A DNA stretch of 64,000 nt. Origin: Pseudomonas sp. SCB32. GTDB taxonomy: Bacteria; Pseudomonadota; Gammaproteobacteria; Pseudomonadales; Pseudomonadaceae. The stretch is taken from positions 3,906,001 to 3,970,000 of the forward strand of contig NZ_CP045118.1 of the NCBI RefSeq assembly GCF_009189165.1, read 5' to 3'. Position numbers and translations under genes: made by a program. Each line of letters opens with the position of its first letter. Position 1 is the first letter of the stretch. The notes under the pieces were generated by a model, which had not been told where the DNA came from, did no database searches, and saw nothing but the letters and a program-made list of their open reading frames with translations. Shown piece by piece: positions 17,058-25,904 of the stretch.

Positions 17058-18494
17058 ATGGCACCTCAACGCAACGGCGAGTCAGGCAGACCCACAATCG
17101 AAGCCCGCTCAATCGACTATGTGCCGCGGGCAGAAAGGCACGGGAAGGTCTGGCATCAGGGCCCCTTCTGGTTCAGTGGCAACTTCGTGTTTCTCACCCT
17201 GATGGTCGGCTTTGTTGGCCCGGGCATGGGGCTGAGCATCCTGTGGAGCGTCCTGGCCGTTGTCGCAGGCGCAGGCTTCGGCACATTGTTCATGGCCCTC
17301 CACGCCAATCAGGGGCCGAAGATGGGCTTGCCACAGATGATTCAGTCGCGGGCACAGTTCGGCAGCCGCGGGGCCATCGTTCCCTTTGCCGCGACTCTCT
17401 TTGTCTACGTGGGCTTTATCGTGTTCGGCGTCATTCTCGTGACCCAGGCGCTGCAATTGGTATTGCCTGGTTCGAAGTGGTTCTGGTACCCGATGCTGAT
17501 TGCCGTGAGTATCGTCATCGCAGTGTTCGGCCATGACCTGCTGCACTTCGTGCAGCGCTGGCTGACCTATCTGCTGATTGCCGTGTTCAGCATCGTCACC
17601 ATCATGGCCATCACCGCACTTCCTGCCGCCAGCCCGGCACCGGTAGAGGCCGGGTGGAACACCACCGCGTTCCTGGTGCAACTGTCGTTGGCCGCTGGCT
17701 ACAACATCAGCTACTCGGTGTATGTCTCCGACTACTCGCGCTACCTTCCCGAAGACTCATCCAGCTCCAGATTGATCTGTTGGACCTACCTGGGCGCTGC
17801 GGCTTCTGCGGCCTGGCTGATGTCGCTGGGAGCAGTGCTTGCCAGCTACATACCTGGAGCCGATGGCATTGTTTCGCTGGTGCAGACCGGTGACTACTTT
17901 TTCAAAGGTTTCGGCACCCTTGTCGTACTGGTAGGCGCCGTTGCGCAGTTGTCGGTGACAGGCATCAACAGTTATGGCGCGATGCTGACCGGCATCAGTG
18001 CGGTCGATGGCTTTAGCCCTGTGCGCCCGACCATCCGGCTGCGGGTGACAGGCCTGACCATTGTCGGCCTGGTTTCACTGCTCGTCGCCCTCGCATTACC
18101 CGAAGCCTATATGGCCAGCTTCAACGGTTTTGTACTGCTGATGCTGTATTTCCTGATCCCCTGGACGGCGGTCAACCTCGTCGACTTCTACGCGATTCGC
18201 AAGGGCGAATACGCCATCACCGAAATATTCAACCCGCACGGCGTGTATGGCCGTTGGGCCTGGCGTGGGGTGCTCGCCTATGCCGTCGGCTTCGTGGCGA
18301 TGATTCCGTTCTTCTCCATCCCGTTTTTTGTCGGGCCCGCGGCGCAGGCGCTGGGGGGCGCAGATATCGCATTCATTCCCGGGCTGTTGATTGCGGGCGG
18401 TATGTACTACCTGCTGGCACGCAATCTCGAGCGTTCGGCGGAAATTTCCGCGCAACGCCAAAGCCAGATGCTGCTTGAAAGGGTTTCCGGTTAA
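17058..18494 (+). CDS. NCS1-family permease (cytosine/purine/hydantoin type)
   Basis: About 478 residues from the ATG at 17058, which has GGAG 6 nt upstream. A TTG at 17043 is less likely. About twelve hydrophobic segments span the protein. Family features include FWFSGNFVFLTLMVGFVGPG near the N-terminus, LPQMIQSRAQFG, and SVYVSDYSRYLPEDSS. NCS1 proteins import nucleobases, hydantoins, allantoin or related N-heterocycles with Na+ or H+. The nitrilase 78 bp downstream suggests the substrate may be a nitrile-bearing or related nitrogen compound. Confidence 0.85.
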   Translation: MAPQRNGESGRPTIEARSIDYVPRAERHGKVWHQGPFWFSGNFVFLTLMVGFVGPGMGLSILWSVLAVVAGAGFGTLFMALHANQGPKMGLPQMIQSRAQFGSRGAIVPFAATLFVYVGFIVFGVILVTQALQLVLPGSKWFWYPMLIAVSIVIAVFGHDLLHFVQRWLTYLLIAVFSIVTIMAITALPAASPAPVEAGWNTTAFLVQLSLAAGYNISYSVYVSDYSRYLPEDSSSSRLICWTYLGAAASAAWLMSLGAVLASYIPGADGIVSLVQTGDYFFKGFGTLVVLVGAVAQLSVTGINSYGAMLTGISAVDGFSPVRPTIRLRVTGLTIVGLVSLLVALALPEAYMASFNGFVLLMLYFLIPWTAVNLVDFYAIRKGEYAITEIFNPHGVYGRWAWRGVLAYAVGFVAMIPFFSIPFFVGPAAQALGGADIAFIPGLLIAGGMYYLLARNLERSAEISAQRQSQMLLERVSG

Positions 18495-18572
18495 GACGCC
18501 TTGACCTCCAGGTTCCGGCTGCCGCACTGCGAGCAGGCGAACAACGCAACGAACATAGAGAAGGTATTTGGA

Positions 18573-19550
18573 ATGACCAGCAATAAAGAAAAAATTGTCG
18601 CCATCGTGCAAATGCCCGCAGCGGTTCTCGATTTCGCCGAATCACTTCGCAGGGCAGCCAAGCATATTCGTGACGCAGCGCTTATGGGCGCAGAACTCGT
18701 AGTGTTCCCTGAGACCTGGCTCAGCTGCTATCCGGCCTGGGTGTTTGGCATGGCCGGCTGGGACGATGCGCAAGCGAAATCCTGGTATGCAAAGCTGTTG
18801 GCCGACAGCCCGGTCATCGGTTTGCCTGACGCCATGGACGATGACCTGGCTGTGCTCCGCGAGGCCGCACGTACCAACGAAATCACGGTAGTGATGGGCA
18901 TGAACGAGCGCGCGCGTCGGCACGGGGGCTCGCTATACAACTCGCTTGTCACCATTGGTCCTGATGGCGTGATCCTGAATGTGCACCGCAAGCTCACCCC
19001 CACACATACCGAACGCACCGTATGGGCCAACGGTGATGCCGCTGGGCTGAGGGTGGTCGACACCGAAGTTGGCCGTGTCGGAGGGTTGGTGTGCTGGGAG
19101 CACTGGCACCCGCTGGCACGCCAAGCTTTGCACGCGCAAGACGAGCAGATTCACGTGGCGGCCTGGCCAGACATGCCTGAGATGCACCATATCGCCGCCC
19201 GATCATATGCCTTCGAAGGTCGCTGCTATGTAGTCTGCGCAGGCCAGTACCTCACCACCGATGATGTTCCGGCCGAATTACTGGCGGCATATCGCAGTGG
19301 AGTCGGTTGCGAGGCGCCAGAAGCGGGCCTGTTGTTCAACGGCGGTTCTGGTGTGATCGGGCCTGACGGTTCCTGGGTAACGGAGCCACTTTTCGATGAG
19401 CCAGGCATCGTGCTGGGAAAAATCGACCTCACGCAGATCGACGCCCAGCGCCATGACCTGGATGTGACTGGGCACTACTTGCGCCCAGATGTCTTCGAGC
19501 TATCGATCGATCGGCGCATTCGCACCGGTGCGAACATCTGCGACGTTTGA
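18573..19550 (+). CDS. Nitrilase
   Basis: 325 residues from the ATG at 18573 (AAGG 8 nt upstream); a longer frame begins at 18501. The catalytic triad of the nitrilase superfamily is visible: Glu47 in FPETWLSCYPAW, Lys140 in HRKLTPTHTE, and Cys174 in GLVCWEHWHPLARQAL. The CWEHWHPL context is that of true nitrilases (nitrile to carboxylate plus ammonia), not amidases. Length is slightly short for the branch (about 330-360). Likely cytoplasmic and often forming helical oligomers. It is in an operon with the permease and the small membrane protein, with a LysR regulator divergent. Confidence 0.88.
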   Translation: MTSNKEKIVAIVQMPAAVLDFAESLRRAAKHIRDAALMGAELVVFPETWLSCYPAWVFGMAGWDDAQAKSWYAKLLADSPVIGLPDAMDDDLAVLREAARTNEITVVMGMNERARRHGGSLYNSLVTIGPDGVILNVHRKLTPTHTERTVWANGDAAGLRVVDTEVGRVGGLVCWEHWHPLARQALHAQDEQIHVAAWPDMPEMHHIAARSYAFEGRCYVVCAGQYLTTDDVPAELLAAYRSGVGCEAPEAGLLFNGGSGVIGPDGSWVTEPLFDEPGIVLGKIDLTQIDAQRHDLDVTGHYLRPDVFELSIDRRIRTGANICDV

Positions 19551-19570
19551 TTCCACTCCCAACTCATTTT

Positions 19571-19596
19571 TGGGTGGCGCCGCACGGCTCCACCCA
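19571..19596 (+). repeat. Intercistronic hairpin after the nitrilase gene
   Basis: TGGGTGG pairs with CCACCCA and inside it GCCG pairs with CGGC, giving a nearly continuous 12-bp stem with one mismatch. No T run follows. It lies 21 bp before the next ATG and may attenuate or stabilise the transcript. Confidence 0.5.
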
Positions 19597-19616
19597 ACCT
19601 CACAAAAGGTTGCTTC

Positions 19617-20000
19617 ATGGGTAATGTGCTTTTAGTTACCGCATTGCTATCCATCTCCCTGGGCGCGCTTTCCGGCTTTGCGGTGCTTGCCGCGGTCGAC
19701 TATCCAGCGATGCTGCGTGCTGTCGGCGTTATCAACCCAATGCGACTGCGCCAAGCACACCTGGACTGGATCATCATGGGGACGGTAATGGCCGTCACTG
19801 CTCTGGCCGTTCCTCAGCTTTCTGGTTGGGCGACGGTGCTGGTGATTTTCGGTGGTGTGGTTAATCCGCTGACATTTGTCCCGATGGCGTTTTCCACCAA
19901 GGTGGACAGCACCAAGATATTTCGCTTGGTTTCATTCCTCTCCTTTGTGTCGCTTACCACGGGGCTGGTAGCCGCAACGGTGGCACTTATCCGTGCCTGA
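19617..20000 (+). CDS. Small four-helix membrane protein, unknown
   Basis: 127 residues with four hydrophobic segments (about 5-27, 48-66, 70-90, 102-124) and the polar motif INPMRLRQAHLDWIIMGT between helices 1 and 2. I do not recognise a characterised family. The length, four-helix layout and QAHLDW motif recall small integral membrane proteins annotated near aromatic or nitro-compound catabolic genes, but this is weak. It probably belongs to the nitrilase operon. Confidence 0.6.
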   Translation: MGNVLLVTALLSISLGALSGFAVLAAVDYPAMLRAVGVINPMRLRQAHLDWIIMGTVMAVTALAVPQLSGWATVLVIFGGVVNPLTFVPMAFSTKVDSTKIFRLVSFLSFVSLTTGLVAATVALIRA

Positions 20001-20030
20001 AAGCGCTCATCTGGGGGCGGTACATTTGGC

Positions 20031-20171
20031 TGGCTGTTGCAACAAAGCATCCCCATCATCGAGGGGCCGCACCGGATCGGGCCAGGTTGCATTGCGCTGT
20101 TCATCCGCGCCCCCGACGGCAACGTCCTGGAGTTCAACCAACCATTGGCCAATAACAAGGAAACGTCATGA
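20031..20171 (+). pseudogene. VOC/glyoxalase-family C-terminal remnant
   Basis: The frame ending at the TGA overlapping the GST start reads SIPIIEGPHRIGPGCIALFI and then RAPDGNVLEFNQP, a typical C-terminal half of a vicinal-oxygen-chelate fold protein with the metal-ligand Glu in VLEFN. No start codon or N-terminal half is present between the membrane protein stop and this segment. A deletion appears to have left about 45 codons. Confidence 0.7.
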
Positions 20172-20761
20172 AGCTCTATGACCTGGAACTGTCTGGTAAC
20201 TGCTACAAGGTCCGCCTGTTCGCCCACCTGGCAAACCTGGACCTGGATATCGTCCCCGTCGACTTTCTCGACGGCGAACACAAGCGAGCGCCGCTGATCG
20301 ACCTCAATCCCTGGGGAGAGCTACCTATCCTGGTGGATGGCCAGCAGGTGCTGCGCGATTCTCAGGCGATCCTGGTGTACCTGGCCGGCACCTATGGTGG
20401 TGCGGCCTGGTGGCCAATGGAGCCGCACCTGCAAGCGGAAATCATGCAATGGCTTTCGACGGCGGCCAACGAGATCCAGAACGGCCCCTGCGCCGCGCGG
20501 CTCGTGGACAAATTCGGCTACAGCATCGACAAGGCCGATACCCTCGCCCGGGCTGCACGCATCCTGCCACTGCTGGACGCGCACTTGGCTAAACATGACT
20601 GGCTGGCGCTTTCCCGCCCGACCATCGCCGATTGCGCGGTGTTCCCCTATGTTGCGCTGGCGCCGGAAGGTGGTATCGACCTGGCGCCGTATACCCACAT
20701 CGAACGCTGGATCAACCGGATCCAGCAACTGCCCGGATTCGTGCCAATGCCGGGGATCTGA
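20168..20761 (+). CDS. Glutathione S-transferase family protein
   Basis: 197 residues. The N-terminal thioredoxin-like domain has KLYDLELSGNCYKVRLFAHL (catalytic Ser/Cys region), the cis-Pro motif GELPILVDG and DSQAILVYLAGTYG. The C-terminal helical domain runs from about residue 85. Start overlaps the end of the glyoxalase remnant (ATGA). Likely cytosolic conjugation or reductive detoxification of an electrophile linked to the nitrilase pathway; substrate unknown. Confidence 0.88.
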   Translation: MKLYDLELSGNCYKVRLFAHLANLDLDIVPVDFLDGEHKRAPLIDLNPWGELPILVDGQQVLRDSQAILVYLAGTYGGAAWWPMEPHLQAEIMQWLSTAANEIQNGPCAARLVDKFGYSIDKADTLARAARILPLLDAHLAKHDWLALSRPTIADCAVFPYVALAPEGGIDLAPYTHIERWINRIQQLPGFVPMPGI

Positions 20762-20868
20762 AGGAGGCCTACCAGGACCACTTTTCCGTTTCCTGAAGCA
20801 ACGACTGTCACCATCCTCTTGCGAAAATGATGGTAGATATCCTCTCCACAGCCGACCAAACCCGTAAC

Positions 20869-20898
20869 AGAAAAGCCGCTCCTGAAGAGCGGCTTTCT
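20869..20898. terminator. Bidirectional Rho-independent terminator
   Basis: AGAAAAGCCGCTC, loop CTGAA, then GAGCGGCTTTCT. The stem is A-rich upstream and T-rich downstream, suitable for both the GST operon and the convergent LysR gene. Confidence 0.8.
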
Positions 20899-20928
20899 GC
20901 TAAATCGAATAGTCCAATTCGGTGCTCG

Positions 20929-21891
20929 TCACCGCTGGCTGGCACTTAATGCGGCCTGCATTCTTTTCAAGAAGATTTCCTCGGCCTGAGTGCGGACCTG
21001 GTGAGCGCTCCACATCAATACAATCAATACCTCGCAAACGTTCATTTCAGGCATGAGTTTTCGCAGAAGCCCACGCTCCTCATACTCCCGGCATAAATGC
21101 TCAGGGAGCGAACTTATACCTAGGCCCGCTAAAACCAACCGCAAAATCTCACCTGTATTCGCCGACGACGCCGATATGTTATGGCGTATATATTTACTGC
21201 CATAGTGCTCTGACAGCTTTGGCAACGTCCCCCCTAGCGACTCTCCCGAAAAGCTCACGAGTTTAGATGACTTGATTTTTTCAAGCGTGACATTGCTGTC
21301 ATTGAACAGAGGGTGAAAATTGCTGCAATAGAAAAAGGATTGCTCTCGACTGAGCGTAAGTTGGTTTATGTCAATGTCGCCGGGTTGACTAATGCCAATA
21401 CCGAAAGTCGAGTCGTTGCGATGCAGAGAGCTTACTATTTCCTGGGTTGAGGCCACTTCAATACTAAAAGTGATACCAGGGTGATCTTCGTGCATGCCAC
21501 GCAAGACATCGTCGTACTCCGGGCAATTCACTCCACTGACGGTTAGCAGGCGAATGCTGCCTTTAACATTACTGCGCGTCGTGTCGACTATAGAGTCAAT
21601 TTCTCGGATGCTTTGCCGAGCCGTCAGTGAAACTCTGAACAGAGACGATCCTATATCTGTCAATTCGAATCGATGACTGTCTCTGTCAATCAACGTGCAT
21701 CCGAGTTGCTCCTCCAGCCGTTTAATTGCTTGGCTAACGGCCGGCTGAGAAAGATGTAGCCTTTCTGCACCTCTACTGATGCTTTTTTCGGTCGCAACGG
21801 TACAGAACGTCTTCAGAAGATTCCAGTCCATGCGCTCGCTAACAGAGCGAGGCTCTCCAGAGTTTGATCCAGAAGCTTGTCTGAAGCCCAT
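20929..21891 (-). CDS. LysR-family regulator of the aldolase/ABC transporter insert
   Basis: 320 residues. The longer ATG at 21891 has a good GGAGGG 8 nt upstream. The ATG at 21831 fits the usual LysR N-terminus (MDWNLLKTFCTVATEKSISR) but lacks a clear Shine-Dalgarno, so I keep the longer form with caution. Winged HTH: RGAERLHLSQPAVSQAIKRL. Codon and base composition are noticeably AT-richer than the flanking genes, like the divergent aldolase and ABC genes it probably controls. Confidence 0.85.
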   Translation of the reverse strand: MGFRQASGSNSGEPRSVSERMDWNLLKTFCTVATEKSISRGAERLHLSQPAVSQAIKRLEEQLGCTLIDRDSHRFELTDIGSSLFRVSLTARQSIREIDSIVDTTRSNVKGSIRLLTVSGVNCPEYDDVLRGMHEDHPGITFSIEVASTQEIVSSLHRNDSTFGIGISQPGDIDINQLTLSREQSFFYCSNFHPLFNDSNVTLEKIKSSKLVSFSGESLGGTLPKLSEHYGSKYIRHNISASSANTGEILRLVLAGLGISSLPEHLCREYEERGLLRKLMPEMNVCEVLIVLMWSAHQVRTQAEEIFLKRMQAALSASQR

Positions 21892-22004
21892 GTGCTAGAC
21901 CCTCCATTGGCTTGGCGAATAAATAATATAATAAAATATGAATATGCGCCATCGACTGAATTCAATAGTGTTCCTCAAAATAACACAAAAGAGAGGATCG
22001 CCAT
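21892..22004. promoter_or_regulatory. AT-rich divergent promoter region, LysR/aldolase
   Basis: A 113-bp interval with a very AT-rich core (about 21919-21948, runs such as AATAATATAATAAAATATG) between the LysR gene and the aldolase operon. LysR regulators usually bind such divergent intergenic regions. No exact operator could be fixed. Confidence 0.45.
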
Positions 22005-22760
22005 ATGAGTTTCCCCAACAAGTTTAGCTCACAGGAATGGTCAATTCGCTGCGATCTCGCGGCATTGTTCCGCCTGCTGGCATACTATCGAATGACGGAT
22101 CTCGTTGATTCCCACGCATCGGCATGCATCCCTGGAGAGCCAGGATTCTTTCTAATAAATAAATATGGCGTTCCGTTCGAGAAAATGCGCGCAAGCGACC
22201 TTGTGAAAGTTGGCCTTGATGGGATTCCTGTATATCAAGGCGAAACCGATGGCCCAATGAATGTTGCCGGCGCTGTAATCCACTCCTCTATTCACCGCGC
22301 CAGACCGGACATGAAGTGCGTTATTCATACCCACACTGCCGCAGGGATCGCTGTCTCGACGCTTGAGGAAGGACTTCTGCCGCTGTCTCAGCATGCAATG
22401 AAGTTTTACAGGAAGCTGAAATATCACACTTACGGATCTTTTATCGACACCAGGCTAGAAGAAAAAGCAATGATTGAAAGTCTTGGTGACGCTAACGCAA
22501 TGCTACTGCACAACCATGGGGCCATTGTCGGTGGGCGCACTATTGGTGAAGCATTTCACAGTGTTTACATGCTGGAGCGGGCCTGCCAGATTCATTTGCA
22601 AATCAGAAGCACTGATCAGAGTGTCGTTATTCCCGACCCCGAGATGTGCCAAAAGACCTATGAAACATTTGCAGCTGATTTTGACTGCGGAATCGTGGAC
22701 TTAGCGTGGAACGGAGCGCTTCAAATAATTTCATCACAAAAGGACTCGTACTGCAGCTGA
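22005..22760 (+). CDS. Class II aldolase/adducin family protein
   Basis: 251 residues. The fold's zinc-binding histidines appear in CVIHTHTAAG and LLHNHGAIVGG. An N-terminal motif (MTDLVDSHASACIPGEPGFF) corresponds to the substrate-loop region. AGAGG lies 8 nt before the ATG. Family members cleave sugar phosphates (fuculose- or ribulose-phosphate type) or decarboxylate; many such single-domain proteins are uncharacterised. Co-located with an ABC importer of the polar-amino-acid type, so the substrate may be an imported hydroxy or amino acid. Confidence 0.85.
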   Translation: MSFPNKFSSQEWSIRCDLAALFRLLAYYRMTDLVDSHASACIPGEPGFFLINKYGVPFEKMRASDLVKVGLDGIPVYQGETDGPMNVAGAVIHSSIHRARPDMKCVIHTHTAAGIAVSTLEEGLLPLSQHAMKFYRKLKYHTYGSFIDTRLEEKAMIESLGDANAMLLHNHGAIVGGRTIGEAFHSVYMLERACQIHLQIRSTDQSVVIPDPEMCQKTYETFAADFDCGIVDLAWNGALQIISSQKDSYCS

Positions 22761-22864
22761 GTAATGCGCACCGAACTGACCGGCCAATTAAAATCCAAAA
22801 CTACTGCGCATCACTAAAATTGCCACGGCAACTTTAGTGCGTGCCTTGTGCATGGTAATAACTT

Positions 22865-23659
22865 ATGAAAAAGCAAGCAGCCGTAATTGGGTTTTTGTAT
22901 TTAGCGCTCTTGGGCGGATGGAATGGCGTTTCCGCGACTGAAGAACAGGCTCCGCTGAAAATAGGCATGGAGATCACCTACCCACCATTCGAGTCCTACG
23001 ACGAGAACAACAACATTGTAGGTTCTGACCCTGAGCTTGCAAGGTCAGTTGCCAAGGCCTTAGGTAGAACCGTAGAGTTCGTTGATACAAAATTCTTGAA
23101 CTTGATAAACGGGCTTAACTCAAAAAAATATGACGCAATAATTTCTGGAATGTATATAACCGAAGAAAGAAAGCGCCAAGCTCTAGTCATTCCCTATGCC
23201 ATAACAGGGTCAGCAATATTGGTGACACGAGGCAGTGAGTTTCAGCCTCAGACCCCAGAAGAGTTATGTGGCAAGAAAGTTGGATTGGAGCAAGGGAATT
23301 CCTGGCTGCCCAAGCTGCAAAAGCTTTCTCAGAGCTATTGTCTTCCTAACAAGAAGCCCGCCGTCACACTTAGTGAGTACCCCTCTGCACCAGAGGCAAC
23401 ACAAGCCCTGCTCTCTGGCAATGTGGAAGCCCAAGTAGAAATAGCTGGCGCTGCCCATATGATTTCTGAGCGCACAAGAGGGCGGGTTGTAATTAGCTCA
23501 AAGGAGCTGATCTCTCCGGAGGTACTGGGGGTATTTATAAGGAAGGGGAACGATTCGACGTACGCCGAGATCTCCAAGGCACTAGCGCTAAGTAGAGAAA
23601 ATGGAGAATACCACGACATTCTAAAAAAATACGGCCTTGAACCAACTTCAGAACAATAA
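22865..23659 (+). CDS. Periplasmic amino-acid-type substrate-binding protein (SBP_bac_3)
   Basis: 264 residues with signal peptide (VIGFLYLALLGGWNGVSA). Family hallmarks are LKIGMEITYPPFESYDENNN near the N-terminus, GSDPELARSVAKALG, and ISGMYITEERKRQALVI. Binds a polar amino acid or opine-like ligand in the periplasm and delivers it to the fused ABC component encoded 47 bp downstream. No lipobox Cys is seen. Confidence 0.9.
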   Translation: MKKQAAVIGFLYLALLGGWNGVSATEEQAPLKIGMEITYPPFESYDENNNIVGSDPELARSVAKALGRTVEFVDTKFLNLINGLNSKKYDAIISGMYITEERKRQALVIPYAITGSAILVTRGSEFQPQTPEELCGKKVGLEQGNSWLPKLQKLSQSYCLPNKKPAVTLSEYPSAPEATQALLSGNVEAQVEIAGAAHMISERTRGRVVISSKELISPEVLGVFIRKGNDSTYAEISKALALSRENGEYHDILKKYGLEPTSEQ

Positions 23660-23706
23660 ATACATAGCGCCGCGCTGATTTGGGCGGACGCTATTGAGAG
23701 GCAAAT

Positions 23707-25242
23707 ATGTCGTTCGATTGGAATTATTTCGCATCCCTATTCACCCTCGACTTGTTCTGGATAGCGTGCTTACAAGTCATAAAACTTAGTGCCGCAGCGT
23801 GGGTTTTGGGTGGGGTGATAGGGTTCTTGCTAGCCATGGCGAAGCTGTCCAGTTCGCAGCTACTTAGAAGTCCTGCTTCAACCTACATCTGGTTCTTTCG
23901 CAGCATCCCATTACTGGTGCTAATAGTGTTTGTCTACAATCTCCCGCAGCTGATCCCAGCTTCCGGGGGGGTGCTTTCAAATCCATTTTGGTCAGCTCTT
24001 ATCGCACTCGTGATTACCGAAGCAGCGTATATGGCCGAGATTCATAGAGGGGGACTTATTTCTGTAGCCAAAGGGCAACGAGAGGCAGGAAAAGCGTTGG
24101 CTATTGGCGCGATCGGGGCCCAGTGGCTTATCGTAATTCCACAAGCCATTCGCATATCGCTTCCTACGCTTATCAACGAGTACGTTACGATTGTCAAGCT
24201 AACATCCCTTGCCTCAGTCATCTCCCTCACGGAGATCCTGACTGTTGGGCAACGCCTTTATGCACAGAACTTCCTGGTTATGGAAACTCTTGCTGCCGTG
24301 GGCGTGTACTACGTCTTGATCGTGACGGTCTTTGGGTTCTTCCTTGAACGATTCGAATTGTCTCTTGATCTGAGTCGGCGCAAACCCCAAACCTTAGATG
24401 CAGATCAGACCTATGCACTGAGGAGTCAGGCCATTGGACATAAAAAGCGCAATCAGTCGTATTCCATTAGTGGCGGGCCTGTTTTGCAGCTACTTGGGAT
24501 TCATAAAAAATATGGCAATCACGAGGTTCTTAAAGGTGTCGACCTGGAAATCAAAAAGGGAGAGGTCGTTTCTATAATTGGCCCGTCCGGGTCAGGAAAA
24601 ACATCTCTTATCAGGACTATAAATGGGCTGGAAGATATCAACCAGGGAAGCATCAGGCTGTTTGGTCAAGATTTCATTAAGAGTGGTGCCATGGCGAATG
24701 GTGAACTCCGAACCTTCCGGCAGCGTGTAAAGCATATCGGCATGGTGTTTCAGGGCTTCAATCTATTCCCTCACCGCACCCTTGTTGAAAATATCACACT
24801 TGCTCCCCAATACCATGGCGATTGCAAAAGTGAAAGTCGGCTAAATGCTTATGCACTTCTGGACCGAGTAGGGCTTCTCGCTCACTCATGCAAATACCCA
24901 CATCAGCTATCAGGTGGTCAGCAGCAGCGAGTTGCAATTGCTCGCGCACTCGCCATGTCCCCGGACATCATGTTATTTGATGAACCTACCTCCGCGTTAG
25001 ATCCTGAGTTGGTTGGCGAGGTGCTCGAGGTGATCAAGGGGTTGGCGGACGAGGGAATGACGCTAATAATTGTGACCCATGAAATGGAGTTCGCGATGTC
25101 CATTTCGGACAGAGTCGTGTTTATGGAAAATGGAAACATTCAGTTTGATGCGTCTCCCGAGGAAATCCGCGAGGCGGTTTCTGCTGAACGTGTCAGACGA
25201 TTCATCGGGCTGCCTGAACCCGATGTGGAAGTAATCTGCTGA
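23707..25242 (+). CDS. Fused amino-acid-type ABC permease-ATPase
   Basis: 511 residues with two functional halves in one continuous frame. Residues 1-225 are a polar-amino-acid permease with about five helices and the EAA-type loop (GQREAGKALAIGAIGAQ). Residues 258-511 are an ATPase with Walker A GPSGSGKTS, Q-loop VFQGFNLF, signature LSGGQQQRVAIARALA, Walker B IMLFDEPTSALD and switch His in IIVTHEME. About 30 polar linker residues join them. These are normally two genes (as in HisM/HisP). One homodimeric polypeptide could form the whole membrane translocator. The AT-rich composition matches the neighbouring insert genes. Confidence 0.92.
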   Translation: MSFDWNYFASLFTLDLFWIACLQVIKLSAAAWVLGGVIGFLLAMAKLSSSQLLRSPASTYIWFFRSIPLLVLIVFVYNLPQLIPASGGVLSNPFWSALIALVITEAAYMAEIHRGGLISVAKGQREAGKALAIGAIGAQWLIVIPQAIRISLPTLINEYVTIVKLTSLASVISLTEILTVGQRLYAQNFLVMETLAAVGVYYVLIVTVFGFFLERFELSLDLSRRKPQTLDADQTYALRSQAIGHKKRNQSYSISGGPVLQLLGIHKKYGNHEVLKGVDLEIKKGEVVSIIGPSGSGKTSLIRTINGLEDINQGSIRLFGQDFIKSGAMANGELRTFRQRVKHIGMVFQGFNLFPHRTLVENITLAPQYHGDCKSESRLNAYALLDRVGLLAHSCKYPHQLSGGQQQRVAIARALAMSPDIMLFDEPTSALDPELVGEVLEVIKGLADEGMTLIIVTHEMEFAMSISDRVVFMENGNIQFDASPEEIREAVSAERVRRFIGLPEPDVEVIC

Positions 25243-25269
25243 ATATTGTCTAATTACTCAAGGAGTAGC

Positions 25270-25327
25270 GTTGGCGCTCCAGAGGCGTTGAATTTAAAAA
25301 TTTTGCCTCCCCATGAGCGCCAACTTT
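25270..25327 (+). terminator. Long hairpin downstream of the ABC operon
   Basis: GTTGGCGCTC (25270-25279) pairs perfectly with GAGCGCCAAC (25315-25324), with an inner GAGGC/GCCTC pair, followed by TTT. It lies 28 bp after the permease-ATPase stop and probably ends that operon. Confidence 0.5.
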
Positions 25328-25399
25328 AAGCTTATCGAGAAAGCAGGAGTCGATTGGAAAAAACCTCTCGCCCTGCTCCACATTATGAGTTCAGGACGA

Positions 25400-25598
25400 A
25401 TAAATGCAGGCTCGTCCGACCTTATTCCTTTGGATTTTTCACTGGATATGTCGTTGTCCGCTGCGCCAGGCAGGAGTTTTCTTGGGTACCACCCAAGGTA
25501 ACTCAGAAATTGCAAAGCTCTGCGTAGATGGGGAATTGAACCTGGATGAGTTTTTTCGTAAAAGAGAAGTGGATGTCAGCAAATGCATTTGTGACTGA
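25400..25598 (+). pseudogene. Possible zinc-alcohol-dehydrogenase C-terminal remnant
   Basis: The 393-bp gap between the ABC gene and the tautomerase holds degraded coding sequence. One frame reads FLGTTQGNSEIAKLCVDGEL and continues NLDEFF, which resembles the C-terminal part of class III zinc alcohol dehydrogenases (GxxxG...lvxlyxxGxlxlDxl). The upstream piece that would precede it is in another frame. No complete gene can be rebuilt. Identification is by eye and weak. Confidence 0.3.
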
Positions 25599-25635
25599 TA
25601 TCGTTTGACGGTTTTTGTAGTAGTGAGGTGAACCT

Positions 25636-25842
25636 ATGCCATTCGTATCTCTTCGCATCACCCAGGGCGCAACCGAAAGCCAGAAGCAGGAAATCATCCG
25701 TGAGTTCACCGCGACACTGGAACGTGTCCTGGACAAGCCCCCGGAGTGGACCCACATCGTGATTGAGGAAGTCGACCCCGTGAACTGGGGGCATGCGGGC
25801 TTTTCCGTCAAACAGCACGAGCAGTCTAAAAAGGGCAGTTGA
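25636..25842 (+). CDS. 4-oxalocrotonate tautomerase family protein
   Basis: 68 residues with catalytic Pro directly after the initiator Met (MPFVSLRITQGATES) and the family pattern QKQEIIREFTATLERVLDKP and HIVIEEVDPVNWG. After Met removal, Pro1 acts as a general base in keto-enol tautomerisation. A GAGGTGA lies before the ATG. Family length is about 60-75 residues. Native substrate unknown. Confidence 0.9.
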   Translation: MPFVSLRITQGATESQKQEIIREFTATLERVLDKPPEWTHIVIEEVDPVNWGHAGFSVKQHEQSKKGS

Positions 25843-25846
25843 GCGA

Positions 25847-25875
25847 AAGGCCGGCTCCGGATCAGGGCCGGCCTT
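25847..25875 (+). terminator. Hairpin terminator after the tautomerase gene
   Basis: AAGGCCGGC pairs with GCCGGCCTT across an 11-base loop, starting just after the tautomerase stop. The T tract is short (TT), so termination may be partial. Confidence 0.55.
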
Positions 25876-25904
25876 CCAGCCCCCATTCACAGAAGCCCCC
25901 AAGG

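Noticed and set aside
25270..25324. Inverted repeat considered as IS terminal repeats
   Set aside because: The arms are only 35 bp apart with no transposase between, so a hairpin terminator is simpler.
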